This document shows positions 1 to 8,719 of a stretch of DNA of 64,000 nucleotides, one piece after another. The stretch comes from CBDCVO01 sp965223085 (lineage in GTDB: Bacteria > Pseudomonadota > Gammaproteobacteria > Ga0077536), in contig OZ244981.1 of assembly GCA_965223085.1 (NCBI GenBank), forward strand, positions 1,364,001 through 1,428,000. Direction: 5' to 3'. The notes below the pieces were generated by a model. It was given only the letters and a program-made list of their open reading frames with translations. It did no database searches and was not told the DNA's origin. Each line of letters begins with the position of its first letter. The first letter of the stretch is position 1. A program made the translations under genes and the position numbers.

Positions 1-873
1 GGCGTGTCGGATCACCTCGCAAGCGACGAGCCGCAAGCACTGGCGATGTTGCGCGACCTCGTCGCGGAATTGAATATGCAACGCGACCTCGCGAGCCCAG
101 TAGCAGCGGCGCAGCCGTTGTACGATGCCGAAGAGCTGCACGGGATCATCAGTCACGATCGCAGAATTCCCTACGATGTGCGTGAACTCATCGCGAGAAT
201 CGTCGATGCGAGCGCGTTTCAGGAGTTCAAACCTGAGTGGGGCGAGTCCTTGGTGTGCGGTACGGCGAGAATGCATGGCTACCCGGTCGGGATACTCGGC
301 AATAACGGCGCGCTGTTTTCGGCGTCGTCATTGAAGGGTGCGCACTTCATCTCCCTGTGCGACCAGCGCCAGATCCCGCTGCTCTATCTGCATAATATTT
401 CGGGTTACATGGTCGGCAGCGAAGCGGAACGCGGCGGTATTTCGAAGGATAGTGCGAAGATGGTTTACGCAACGTCGATCGCCACCGTACCGAAGCTCGC
501 GGTAATCGTCGGCGGTTCCTACGGCGCGGGTAACTACGGCATGTGCGGCCGTGGGTTCCGCCCCGACTTCTTGTTTGCCTGGCCGAGCGCGGAAATCGCG
601 ACGATGTCGGCGGACATCGCCGCCAATGTGATGCTCGAGCTGCGCCGGACGAACGTCAAGCTAGCGCCTCCGAAAGCGGAAGAACTCGACGATATCGGGC
701 AGGCTATCCGCAGCCAATATGCACAACAAAGCGATCCATACTACGCAACATCGAGACTCTGGGATGATGGCCTGATCGAACCGGTCCAGACGCGTGACAT
801 CCTCGGCTTATGTCTCGCGCTCGTTACTTCAGTCCCGGAAAACGATCGCCACACACCCGTCTTTCGTATGTAG
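1..873 (+). CDS. Acyl-CoA carboxylase, carboxyltransferase (beta) subunit, C-terminal part
   Basis: The window opens inside this gene; the frame is open from base 1, so the N-terminal half is missing. About 290 residues remain, against over 500 in the family. The product transfers the carboxyl group from carboxybiotin to an acyl-CoA in the cytoplasm. Family landmarks are the PYDVRELIARIVD segment, the GNNGALFSASSLKGAHFI substrate-binding stretch, and the glycine-rich IVGGSYGAGNYGMCGR motif that forms the oxyanion hole. These match methylcrotonyl- and geranyl-CoA carboxylase beta subunits better than propionyl-CoA carboxylase. The alpha subunit starts 9 bases after the stop, so the two are co-transcribed. 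The exact substrate cannot be read from the sequence. The C-terminal region is intact and ends at TAG. Confidence 0.9.
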   Translation, partial: GVSDHLASDEPQALAMLRDLVAELNMQRDLASPVAAAQPLYDAEELHGIISHDRRIPYDVRELIARIVDASAFQEFKPEWGESLVCGTARMHGYPVGILGNNGALFSASSLKGAHFISLCDQRQIPLLYLHNISGYMVGSEAERGGISKDSAKMVYATSIATVPKLAVIVGGSYGAGNYGMCGRGFRPDFLFAWPSAEIATMSADIAANVMLELRRTNVKLAPPKAEELDDIGQAIRSQYAQQSDPYYATSRLWDDGLIEPVQTRDILGLCLALVTSVPENDRHTPVFRM

Positions 874-882
874 CTCAGGCGC

Positions 883-2901
883 ATGAAATTTACCCGGGTT
901 CTCATCGCAAACCGTGGCGAAATCGCCGTCCGCCTGATCCGCGCGTGCGCGCGCCTCGGTCTGAAGTCCATTGCAGTGTACTCGGAAGCCGATGCCAACG
1001 CGCGTCACGTTGGTCTAGCCGATGCCGCGTATTGCATCGGCGCTGCCGCAGCGCGGTCGAGCTATCTCAACGGTCGACGAATCATCGAAGTCGCGCGCGC
1101 CGCCGGCGCTGAAGCCGTGCACCCTGGTTACGGCTTTCTAGCCGAGAATGCCGCCTTCGCGCAGCACTGCATGGACGCGGGGCTCGTGTTTGTGGGGCCG
1201 TCCGCGCGCATCATTGCGATGATGGGCGCGAAGATCGAGGCCAAACAAATTGCCGAGCGCGCCGGAGTTCAGTGCCTACCCGGGTACCATGGCGCGGATC
1301 AAAGCGACGCAACGCTAGTGGCCGAGGCCGAACATATCGGCGCACCCTTGTTGATTAAAGCGAGCGCCGGCGGTGGCGGGCGTGGTATGCGCAAGATCGA
1401 AACGCTCGAGGCCTTAGTCGAGAATCTCCCCCTCGCGCGCCAGGAGGCCCAAGCGGCCTACGGTGATCCCGCGCTCCTGCTGGAGCGCTACGTCGAGGCG
1501 GCACGGCATATCGAGGTCCAGATCCTCGCTGATAACCATGGCAACATCGTGCACCTATTCGAGCGTGATTGCTCCGTGCAGCGCAACTATCAGAAAGTTA
1601 TCGAAGAGGCGCCAGCGCCGAACCTCGAGCCAGCGCTGCGTCGGGAAATGCTCGCGAGCGCGGTGAAACTTGCGCGTGAAATCGATTACGACAGTGTTGG
1701 AACGGTTGAATTCATCGTCGACGCGGCACGCAACGACGCGTATTTTCTGGAAATGAATACGCGCCTTCAGGTGGAGCACCCGGTAACGGAATTGGTCACC
1801 GGTATCGATATCGCCGCGTGGCAGCTACGCGTGGCAGGTGGCCAGGAACTCGCATGCGACCAAAGCAGTATCGAATGCGCCGGTTGGGCCATCGAGGCGC
1901 GCGTCGCGGCGGAGGATCCGGCACGCGATTATCGACCCGCAACCGGTACGATCAAGCGCTACCGCGAACCGGATATCGATGAATTGCGGATCGACAGCGG
2001 TGTCGGAGAGGGCGACGAGGTGACGCCATATTACGATTCGATGCTGGCAAAACTGATCGTGCACGCGCCGCACCGCGATGCGGCAATTTGCACCTTGCGC
2101 GAGGCACTGTCGCGCTACCGGATCGGCGGGGTTGGCGTGAACACAGCATTCCTCAGGGATGTGCTGGCGTGCGAGCCGTTTCGAAGCGGCAACCATTTAA
2201 CAAATTGCCTGGCGCAGGCGTATCCCAACGGCTGGCACGCTAGGCCCGTAAGCGACGTCGACCTCGCGCACGCCGCACTCGCCTGCCATCTGTACCAGGA
2301 AAATACCAGCTCCGTTGCGTCGCCATGGGCTACGCTCGGGGCCTGGCGCCTCGGTGAGCGAAGCGGCCGTGATGGCGTGGGCGTGTACTTCGCCCGCCAC
2401 GACGGAGACGAGGTTACGGTTGCGGTGCACGGTCGGGCCGGTAATTACCGTATCGAGTGCGACGGCGAAACGATACTTACGGTTGCGCGTGCCCGTTGCG
2501 ACCGCGAGCAGCTGCGCTATGACGCGCGTGGCCAGCGGCACAGAGTCGAATTAACGCTCGACGGCTCAGCGGTTACGTTGCACCGTGACGCGGACGCCGC
2601 GACGATTGCGGTCCTATTTGCCGAACAAGCACTTCTCGACGTCGCAGCGACCACCGCGAACAACGCCGAGGATGCCGTGTTCGCCCCCTCACCGGGACTC
2701 ATCACCGAAATAATGGTGCAGGTGGGTGAGTCGGTCGCAGCGGGGCAGCCGGTAGTCGTCATGGAGGCAATGAAGTTATTACAACAGCTCTCCGTACCGG
2801 TTGGCGGGGTCGTGCGGACAATTAACTATCAAGCCGGCGATATCATCACGAGCGGCGACTGCCTACTGACTATTGAACCCACGTCGAAATGCAACGAATG
2901 A
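883..2901 (+). CDS. Acyl-CoA carboxylase alpha subunit (biotin carboxylase plus biotin carrier)
   Basis: 672 residues, the usual size for a methylcrotonyl/geranyl-CoA carboxylase alpha chain. It carboxylates its own biotin using ATP and bicarbonate and hands the carboxyl group to the beta subunit encoded just upstream. The N-terminal biotin carboxylase domain begins KFTRVLIANRGEIAVRLIRA. The ATP-grasp core contains the glycine-rich KASAGGGGRGM loop (about residues 164–174) and the catalytic EMNTRLQVEHPVTE segment. A middle linker follows, then a biotinyl domain whose EAMKLL motif puts the biotinylated lysine at about residue 631; the usual motif is EAMKM, so this is a mild variant. The start ATG lies 9 bases after the beta subunit stop. 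The acyl-CoA dehydrogenase follows directly, consistent with a catabolic operon. Substrate specificity is not decided. Confidence 0.93.
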   Translation: MKFTRVLIANRGEIAVRLIRACARLGLKSIAVYSEADANARHVGLADAAYCIGAAAARSSYLNGRRIIEVARAAGAEAVHPGYGFLAENAAFAQHCMDAGLVFVGPSARIIAMMGAKIEAKQIAERAGVQCLPGYHGADQSDATLVAEAEHIGAPLLIKASAGGGGRGMRKIETLEALVENLPLARQEAQAAYGDPALLLERYVEAARHIEVQILADNHGNIVHLFERDCSVQRNYQKVIEEAPAPNLEPALRREMLASAVKLAREIDYDSVGTVEFIVDAARNDAYFLEMNTRLQVEHPVTELVTGIDIAAWQLRVAGGQELACDQSSIECAGWAIEARVAAEDPARDYRPATGTIKRYREPDIDELRIDSGVGEGDEVTPYYDSMLAKLIVHAPHRDAAICTLREALSRYRIGGVGVNTAFLRDVLACEPFRSGNHLTNCLAQAYPNGWHARPVSDVDLAHAALACHLYQENTSSVASPWATLGAWRLGERSGRDGVGVYFARHDGDEVTVAVHGRAGNYRIECDGETILTVARARCDREQLRYDARGQRHRVELTLDGSAVTLHRDADAATIAVLFAEQALLDVAATTANNAEDAVFAPSPGLITEIMVQVGESVAAGQPVVVMEAMKLLQQLSVPVGGVVRTINYQAGDIITSGDCLLTIEPTSKCNE

Positions 2902-2914
2902 TGGGACCAGATCA

Positions 2915-4063
2915 ATGATCGACATGAATATTTTTACGAACGAAGAGCACGAAATGCTGCGTCAGACGATCCGCCGTTTCGTCGACGGCGAGGTCCGACC
3001 CTATGCCGATCGGTGGGAACTGGATGGTATGACCCCGCGATCCGTCATCAGGCAAATGGGTGAACTCGGCTTGCTCGGGATCCGATATCCCCAGAAATAC
3101 GGCGGCTCCGAGCTCGACACGATTGCGACGGTGGTGCTCGCCGAGGAGCTTGCGCGCTCCACTTACGGTGGTTTCGCGATCACCGCGCTGGTGCACACGG
3201 ACATGGCATCACCACATCTCGCAAACGCGGGAAACGCAGCGCAGCAAGACAAGTACATGCCAGGCATTATATCCGGCAACATTGTTACCGCCGTAGCCGT
3301 GACCGAACCGGATGCGGGATCTGACGTCGCGGGACTGCGTACGCGCGCCACCCGTGACGGTGACGATTGGGTGATTAACGGCACGAAAACGTTCATTACG
3401 AACGGCGTTCATGCGGATCTGTATTTCGTCGCGGCGCGCACGGATCCATCCGTGAAAGGTTCACGTGGCATCACAATGTTCATGGTTGAAGCAGGCACGC
3501 CGGGGTTCAGGGTGGGCCGAGAACTCGACAAGATGGGTTGGCGTAGCTCCGATACGGCCGAACTCGCGTTTGAAGACTGCCGGGTGCCGACTGAGAATAT
3601 CCTTGGTGACCTCAACAAGGGGTTCTACGCCATCATGATGAATTTTCAGAACGAACGCCTAGTGGTCGGCGCGCAAGCGATCGGAGAATCTCAGCAGGCG
3701 CTCGACCTAACGCTTAGTTATGTTCGCGATCGAAAAGCATTTGGGGGCGTCTTATGGGACAAGCAGGTTATTCGCCAGCGCCTCTCGATGCGCCAGGCGG
3801 AAGTCGCGGCAGCACGGCAATTGCTGTATCACACCGCTTGGCTCGATACCCAAGGGCTCGACTGTGTCAAAGAAGTTTCAATGGTGAAGGCACTGTGCGC
3901 AGAGTTGAATAACCGGCTGCTCTATGATTGCCAGCAGTTCCACGGCGGCAGTGGATACCTGCGGGAATCCGCGATCGAGCGCATGGTTCGTGATGCGCGC
4001 GTCGAGTCTATCGGCGGTGGCGCCACCGAGGTTATGCTGGAAGAGGTGGCGAAACGAATGTGA
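2915..4063 (+). CDS. Acyl-CoA dehydrogenase, isovaleryl/long-chain-type active site
   Basis: About 382 residues from the ATG chosen here (MIDMNIFTNEE); another ATG lies three codons on. It is an FAD-dependent acyl-CoA dehydrogenase that introduces an alpha-beta double bond. The flavin-binding stretch VTEPDAGSDVAGLRT and the C-terminal FHGGSGYLRESAIERMVRDAR are both present. The glutamate that medium-chain enzymes carry in their C-terminal YEG motif is absent, since the sequence reads ESIGGGATE. A glutamate occurs instead in FQNERLVVG (about residue 247), the place used by isovaleryl-CoA and long-chain enzymes. With the carboxylase genes just upstream this suggests dehydrogenation of a branched acyl-CoA (leucine-derived or isoprenoid), followed by beta-methyl carboxylation. 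That substrate is inference; the enzyme family is firm. Confidence 0.92.
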   Translation: MIDMNIFTNEEHEMLRQTIRRFVDGEVRPYADRWELDGMTPRSVIRQMGELGLLGIRYPQKYGGSELDTIATVVLAEELARSTYGGFAITALVHTDMASPHLANAGNAAQQDKYMPGIISGNIVTAVAVTEPDAGSDVAGLRTRATRDGDDWVINGTKTFITNGVHADLYFVAARTDPSVKGSRGITMFMVEAGTPGFRVGRELDKMGWRSSDTAELAFEDCRVPTENILGDLNKGFYAIMMNFQNERLVVGAQAIGESQQALDLTLSYVRDRKAFGGVLWDKQVIRQRLSMRQAEVAAARQLLYHTAWLDTQGLDCVKEVSMVKALCAELNNRLLYDCQQFHGGSGYLRESAIERMVRDARVESIGGGATEVMLEEVAKRM

Positions 4064-4661
4064 ACTTCGCGCGTACGGACCCACCCCGGTGACACGAGTG
4101 ACCATGATACGGATTACGCTGGTCTGCGCCGCATCACCATCGTTAACCCTGGCACGACGACAATCGGGGCGACGCGGCGATTACGCACGCGACGATCTCG
4201 CTGCTCGATAGCGTGCACCCCGAGTTCGAACGGGCCCATCGCTACCTCGGAAGCGGTCCTAACACGCCCGACTACCACGGGAACCCGCTGTCCGATCTTG
4301 ACCGTGACGGTGGCGTCGCAGCCATCGTTGGCGCCCCCTCCGGTTCGTTGTCGCGCTACCGGGCGCACGCCTCGGTTTGCTCATTCCCGGCCTCGGGCGG
4401 CGACCTGGCTTTGCGGTGATTCGCGGCAGCGATCTGGTCGTCGTGTCGTGAACGTTTTTGATCGACTTGCCGCGCAGCCCCGAAATCGCTGACCCAGCTT
4501 TTCGAGTCGGCCGAGCAGCCCTGTCAGCACCGCACAGCGTTTAAACTGAATGACGTCGCCGGTCTATCTTCTACACCCACCTTGGCCCCGGCGTTTAGGG
4601 CCATCGTAGTAGTCTCGCCGCTCGAGGGCGAGACCATCGATGCCCCTCATAGCCGAACCTG
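4064..4661. other. Long intergenic stretch with possible degenerate coding remnant
   Basis: No intact gene was found in about 600 bases. Between roughly 4128 and 4440 the plus strand holds protein-like pieces split over different frames: RRITIVNPGTTTIG, then ISLLDSVHPEFERAHRYLG running on to IVGAPSGSLSR, then RLGLLIPGLGRR ending in RGSDLVVVS and a stop. Together they read like one gene broken by at least two frameshifts, but no family was recognised. From 4450 to 4661 nothing can be supported. Confidence 0.25.
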
Positions 4662-5279
4662 TCAGTTCGGCAAGCGTCGTTTCCAACAAGCGAGCCCCGC
4701 GAGACCGACCGCGAAAAGGATCCCCGATCCGGGTTCTGGGACGGGCTCCGGGTCAATGGGGTCGAGACCCGGAACCAACGGAACGTGCATGCCTAGCGTA
4801 GGGACGATACCCACCTGCCCGTCGCTCTCCCAACTATGGAACCAACCATTGTTGTTAATCGCGACCGCGCGCGGATCGGTGGTGAAACTAAAAACGGAGA
4901 ATTCTCCGGGCATCACGCCGAGCCCGACGCTGTTGCGGATATCCCACTCCATCGGTAGGCCCGAGCAGCAGTTATGCTCCCACGGTGGCGTGCTACTTGG
5001 GTTCGGGACGATGTCACCAATTTCGGGGATGGGAGACGGCAGGAAGAGTTCAAAACCGGAGAAGCCATTGGTGGCTCCCGGGTTGGGATCATAACTGTTA
5101 TTCGTGACGGTATATTCCCACGAATAGATGCCGCCGTTGTCGAAGACGTCGAGCGCGATCTCAACCGAGCCACCATCATAGGCGTGGTCGAAATGGTCAA
5201 TCAGTACGGCGCCCGCGGAATGCATGCCGAGCAGCAACAAGAACCCGTGAGTTAACTTCAATAATCGCTCAAACTTCAT
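4662..5279 (-). CDS. PEP-CTERM sorting domain protein
   Basis: 205 residues. A hydrophobic signal peptide (MKFERLLKLTHGFLLLLGMHSAGA) is followed by a secreted region rich in Asn, Gly and Pro with predicted beta character and no recognised enzyme motif. The C-terminus is a textbook PEP-CTERM tail: VPEPGSG, a hydrophobic stretch (ILFAVGLAGLACW), then KRR. Such proteins are exported by Sec, anchored through the tail, and processed by an exosortase; many contribute to biofilm or floc matrix. No exosortase gene is in the window, so the processing enzyme must be elsewhere. The ATG is preceded by an AGGGGTG ribosome-binding site. The 600-base divergent upstream region contains a possible sigma-54 promoter. 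The specific role is unknown. Confidence 0.88.
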   Translation of the reverse strand: MKFERLLKLTHGFLLLLGMHSAGAVLIDHFDHAYDGGSVEIALDVFDNGGIYSWEYTVTNNSYDPNPGATNGFSGFELFLPSPIPEIGDIVPNPSSTPPWEHNCCSGLPMEWDIRNSVGLGVMPGEFSVFSFTTDPRAVAINNNGWFHSWESDGQVGIVPTLGMHVPLVPGLDPIDPEPVPEPGSGILFAVGLAGLACWKRRLPN

Positions 5280-5358
5280 GAGTCACCCCTCCATGATAAT
5301 ATTCCTATTTAGTCAGCGTACAGTATCGAATTCGTACGCCCGCACGGCTAGAACATTA

Positions 5359-5375
5359 CGCAAAATCCATACCGA
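5359..5375 (-). promoter_or_regulatory. Candidate sigma-54 promoter for the PEP-CTERM gene
   Basis: On the minus strand this reads TCGGTATGGATTTTGCG. It has the GG-N10-GC spacing that defines -24/-12 elements and a full TTGC -12 box, but the -24 box (GGTAT) is weaker than the consensus GGCAC. It lies about 80 bases upstream of the ATG. PEP-CTERM genes in several bacteria are known to be controlled by RpoN together with the PrsK/PrsR two-component system, which makes the placement meaningful. A chance match cannot be excluded. Confidence 0.4.
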
Positions 5376-5438
5376 GAACTGTAATTGTCTACTTTATCTT
5401 GGATAAACGAATCGGCGGGGCATAAACCGATCGCACGG

Positions 5439-5455
5439 TGTAAAATTCTTTGACA
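5439..5455. promoter_or_regulatory. Imperfect palindrome upstream of the possible sigma-54 site
   Basis: TGTAAAATTCTTTGACA is an imperfect 17-bp inverted repeat (TGTAAA against TGTCAA on the other strand). It lies about 70 bases upstream of the candidate -24/-12 element, a normal distance for an enhancer-binding protein. A similar element, GTAAAGCACAGTTTTAC, occurs at 5532–5548. Their role as PrsR-like sites is inference. Confidence 0.3.
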
Positions 5456-5887
5456 TTTCGAGCGCACCGAACGCCAGTTTTGCAGCGAACTTTTTAGGAA
5501 ATTTTACAGCACTCTATACATGGTTATAAGTGTAAAGCACAGTTTTACGACGGCGCCACGTATTAGGCGAGGGCTTGTAGGGTAGCGGGGAGATTGTATC
5601 CGGCGTATCAGGTATAGCGCTTTCGACCCGGTACTGTCCCTCATATGTGTTCCGGATTTCACAAATGCGCAACCCTATCGACGCATCGGTTTCCAGTCCG
5701 TCGGCTTCAGTCGGTGTTGAACCCGCTGCCGCGTTACGCGAGCGTGGCGCAGATGTGGGAACTGGTGTATGCGCAATCCGCTCGAGGGTGAAAATCTCGC
5801 TGCGGACGGTCCACGCATGATGGCGATCATGCGCTATATTAAGCAAGCGCGTCCCAGCATCGAACTCAAAACAGGGAAATACAAAAA
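5456..5887. other. Divergent intergenic region, possible cytochrome remnant
   Basis: About 430 bases between the PEP-CTERM gene and the ferritin-like gene. The frame at 5733–5850 on the plus strand reads NWCMRNPLEGENLAADGP and continues RMMAIMRYIKQAR. This resembles the C-terminal part of SoxA-like c-type cytochromes, but no haem motif or upstream part exists in any frame. It may be a relic or coincidence. The 5532–5548 palindrome also lies here. A minus-strand open frame over 5514–5894 has no protein-like character. Confidence 0.2.
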
Positions 5888-6175
5888 GTGGCAAATGAAG
5901 GCTACCACGAACCCGTCGAAGAACTCGACGATGACATTCGGGATATGCACCGGGCGATCACCTCGCTAATGGAGGAACTGGAGGCGGTCGACTGGTACAA
6001 CCAAAGGGTTAGCGCGTGCAAGGACAGCGAGCTGCGCGCGATACTCGCGCATAACCGGGATGAAGAAAAAGAACACGCGGCAATGTTGCTCGAGTGGATC
6101 CGCCACAAGGATCCCAGTTTCGACAAAGAACTGAAGGATTATCTCTTCACGGACAAGCCGATAGCGCATCCATAG
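5888..6175 (+). CDS. Encapsulated ferritin (EncFtn) family protein
   Basis: 95 residues, clearly the encapsulin-associated ferritin family: the core MEELEAVDWYNQR ... AILAHNRDEEKEHAAMLLEW is nearly that of the characterised Rhodospirillum rubrum protein. Ferroxidase ligands corresponding to Glu32, Glu62 and His65 there appear as Glu30, Glu60 and His63. The family forms decamers of dimers that oxidise Fe(II) inside an encapsulin nanocompartment. The start is GTG (MANEGYHEP), chosen because it matches the family's N-terminus and has AGGGA upstream; no ATG fits. The protein ends soon after the fold, at DKPIAHP. The C-terminal targeting extension that docks EncFtn to the shell is not visible, and no encapsulin gene is adjacent. 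Neighbours on both sides point away or are unrelated, so it is a single-gene unit here. Confidence 0.9.
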   Translation: MANEGYHEPVEELDDDIRDMHRAITSLMEELEAVDWYNQRVSACKDSELRAILAHNRDEEKEHAAMLLEWIRHKDPSFDKELKDYLFTDKPIAHP

Positions 6176-6352
6176 CGCCGCGCGGCCGACCTCGAACAAC
6201 TGCCGGTGCACCCAGTTCGAGCGGAGTTCGGACCACGCCTGCGATAGACTTCCGCGGGTCGAGCCTGCATGAACGACGTCACGGCACGATCGAACAACAT
6301 AAGAGTTCAGTACCCGTATCGATCCTTATTGATCGCTAAACATCGGCGCACC

Positions 6353-7012
6353 TCACGCGGCCGAACGCGTTTGTGCGTCGCCCCGTAACCGGGCCAGCAG
6401 CTCGTCGGCGCTAAGCAGCTCGGAAATGAATCCGTCCTTGAGGGTCTCGACCGTGATGCGATGCATAGTCGCGGCATCGGTGCCGTCATTAGAGCCCATC
6501 GTGCAATTGAGATCATCGATGAAGATCACATCGTAATCCCGGTTGAAGGCGTCGATAGACGTCGTCATGCAGCAATAGTTGGTCGCCATGCCGGTGACAA
6601 CGACGGTGTTGCGTCCGCGACAGGGCGGGTTGCGCAAGTAAACATCGAGCGCCGTGCCATAGAAGCAACTGTATTTCGGTTTCGGCAAGTATATTTCGTA
6701 CTCGTTCCACACCTCAGGCTTGAGTTCAACGACGACCTCCACGCCCGGTGTGCCGGAATTGAGCGACACGCCGTCGCGGATCGGCGCCCAACGTTCGAGC
6801 AAGGTGCCGCGCATATCAGTGGAGATCCCGTGCACGATCGGCACTTTGTGCTGGCGCGCAAAGGTCAGCACTTGGGCGAGTTTCTCGTACATGTCGCGGC
6901 CCGCATCGATGGCGAAGGGTTCGCCCTCGAGCAGAAAGTCGTTGATCATGTCGATGCAAATAATGACCGCGTCCTCGGCGAGCGGCTTCTGTGGATCAAT
7001 ACGGCTGTACAT
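6353..7012 (-). CDS. Isochorismatase-family cysteine hydrolase
   Basis: 219 residues, a single alpha/beta cysteine hydrolase domain. The catalytic triad of the family is visible: Asp in IICIDMINDF (about residue 21), Lys in LPKPKYSCFYGT (about 111), and the nucleophile Cys in GMATNYCCMTT (about 147). Members hydrolyse C-N bonds, for example carbamates, biuret, N-carbamoylsarcosine or peroxyureidoacrylate (RutB); true isochorismatase activity is not implied. The gene is third in a minus-strand series behind formate-THF ligase and a flavin-dependent monooxygenase. A monooxygenase followed by a cysteine hydrolase mirrors the RutA/RutB logic of N-heterocycle opening, though the monooxygenase belongs to a different subfamily. 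The substrate is unknown. Confidence 0.88.
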   Translation of the reverse strand: MYSRIDPQKPLAEDAVIICIDMINDFLLEGEPFAIDAGRDMYEKLAQVLTFARQHKVPIVHGISTDMRGTLLERWAPIRDGVSLNSGTPGVEVVVELKPEVWNEYEIYLPKPKYSCFYGTALDVYLRNPPCRGRNTVVVTGMATNYCCMTTSIDAFNRDYDVIFIDDLNCTMGSNDGTDAATMHRITVETLKDGFISELLSADELLARLRGDAQTRSAA

Positions 7013-7254
7013 GGCGGTTCTCCCTCAGTACGGTGCGTCGGTCGTCGTGACTACGCGACGGGGAAACCTTAGCGGAGCTAGCGGACCGCGTCACTACCCA
7101 AGCGGGTATTTTAAGCCTGGATATTGCGCCAGGACCGCAGTAGTAAATCAGTGCGATCGCGTTTGCATCATGGTCTAACCTCATTGCTGTGCGATGCACA
7201 CGAGTACTCGAGCGATCGCCACAAACGCAGTGAGCGCCTCGCGCAATCGCCGGG

Positions 7255-8598
7255 TTAAACCCGAAAACGGACGGCCGGATGCGGCGCACTTAAGCGCGAA
7301 CCACCACCGAACAGCTTTTCGCGCGCAGTGCCGGGCGCGTACCGGGTTTTGTAGGCACCCCGACGTTGCAGTTCGGGCACGACGAGAGCGACGAATTCCG
7401 TCATGCATTCCGGCATCACGGTGTAGGCGAGGTTGAAACCATCGACGCCGGTTTCACCCATCCATTGCTGCATGTCGTCCGCGACGGTCTGTGGCGAGCC
7501 GACGATTACCGGTGCAACACCGCCGATGACTAAATGCTCGGCCCATTCCCGCACCGTACTGGCGCCGATCGAAGTCATGATCGTTTGAACCGCGTTGGAG
7601 TCGATGTCCTCGACGCACGCATCCGGGTCGAGCACCGAGAAGTCGATGCCGCTCCAGCCGGACAGCAGCGCCAGGCCACCCTCGTGCAAGCCATAACTCT
7701 GGTAATCGTTGAACTTCGTGCGCGCCTCCGCGTCGGTGTCCGCGACCACCACGGCCGCCAGCGCAAAGAACTTGACATCATCGACGGCGCGGCCAGCCGC
7801 GAGGATCTGTTCGCGCGAGGAACGCACGAAATTTGCGACGACTTCTCGCTTCCCGTCAGCGACGAACACGCACTCCGCGTTGGCGGCGGCAAACGCCTGC
7901 CCTTTAACGGAGGTTCCTGCTTGGAAAATAACCGGGGTGCGTTGCGGTGAAGGTTCGCACAGATGCACTGCCTCGAGGGCGAAGTATTCACCGTCGTGCC
8001 GGACACTGTGCACCTTGGCGGGATCGGTATAGATGCCGCGCGCGGCGTCGCGGATTACAGCGCCATCCTCCCAACTGCCTTCCCACAGCTTGTAGACGAC
8101 TTCCATGAACTCCGCGGCGATGTCATAGCGGGTATCGTGTTCGGTCTGCTGTTGTTGTCCGACCCCTTTGGCGGCGCTGTTGAGGTAGCCGGTAACCACG
8201 TTCCAACCCATGCGACCGTTCGTCAGATGATCGAGTGAGGATATCAGCCGGGCGAAAGAGTAGGGGTGCAGGTAAGGGATCGCACCGGTGATGCCAAACC
8301 CAAGATGCTCGGTAACCGCGGCCATGACGGGGACCAGGGTAAACGGATCGTTTGTCGGTACCTGTGCGGCGGTCCGTAGCGCCGCTACGGGCGTACCGCC
8401 ATAGACATCGTAAAGCCCGGTAACATCCGCCATGAAAAGGCCGTCGAACAGACCGCGCTCCAGCGTGCGCGCGAGGTCCTGCCAATAACGCATCGTGGCG
8501 TACTGATGACTCTGGTCGCGCGGATGTCGCCACAAACCGCAGGACTGATGGCTCGGGGTATTCATATCGAAAGCGTTTAGCAGAATGGTTTTACTCAT
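7255..8598 (-). CDS. NtaA/SnaA/DszA-family FMN-dependent monooxygenase
   Basis: 447 residues, the usual length of the long luciferase-like monooxygenases typified by nitrilotriacetate monooxygenase component A and dibenzothiophene sulfone monooxygenase DszA. The family signatures include the N-terminal AFDMNTPSHQSCGLWRHP, the WQDLARTLERGLFDGLFMAD segment, SSLDHLTNGRMGWNVVTGY, and GSPQTVADDMQQW near the C-terminus. These enzymes use FMNH2 from a separate reductase to oxygenate N-, S- or ring-containing substrates; no reductase gene is adjacent. It sits between formate-THF ligase upstream and a cysteine hydrolase downstream, all on the minus strand, suggesting joint expression. The substrate cannot be told from sequence. 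The ATG is followed by the conserved start, so the N-terminus is secure. Confidence 0.9.
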   Translation of the reverse strand: MSKTILLNAFDMNTPSHQSCGLWRHPRDQSHQYATMRYWQDLARTLERGLFDGLFMADVTGLYDVYGGTPVAALRTAAQVPTNDPFTLVPVMAAVTEHLGFGITGAIPYLHPYSFARLISSLDHLTNGRMGWNVVTGYLNSAAKGVGQQQQTEHDTRYDIAAEFMEVVYKLWEGSWEDGAVIRDAARGIYTDPAKVHSVRHDGEYFALEAVHLCEPSPQRTPVIFQAGTSVKGQAFAAANAECVFVADGKREVVANFVRSSREQILAAGRAVDDVKFFALAAVVVADTDAEARTKFNDYQSYGLHEGGLALLSGWSGIDFSVLDPDACVEDIDSNAVQTIMTSIGASTVREWAEHLVIGGVAPVIVGSPQTVADDMQQWMGETGVDGFNLAYTVMPECMTEFVALVVPELQRRGAYKTRYAPGTAREKLFGGGSRLSAPHPAVRFRV

Positions 8599-8719
8599 CG
8601 AATTCGCTCCCTGTTCTTCTGCGGATCTGCCGCTCGTCGGCGAGGTTTACGCCCAATCGGCAAACTGTCCGCACCACCCACTTAGGCATACTCTCCTGAC
8701 CGTAGACCATTTCCTAAAA

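Noticed and set aside
5514..5894. 126-codon minus-strand open frame upstream of the ferritin-like gene
   Set aside because: Composition is not protein-like, no ribosome-binding site is evident, and it overlaps the likely control region.
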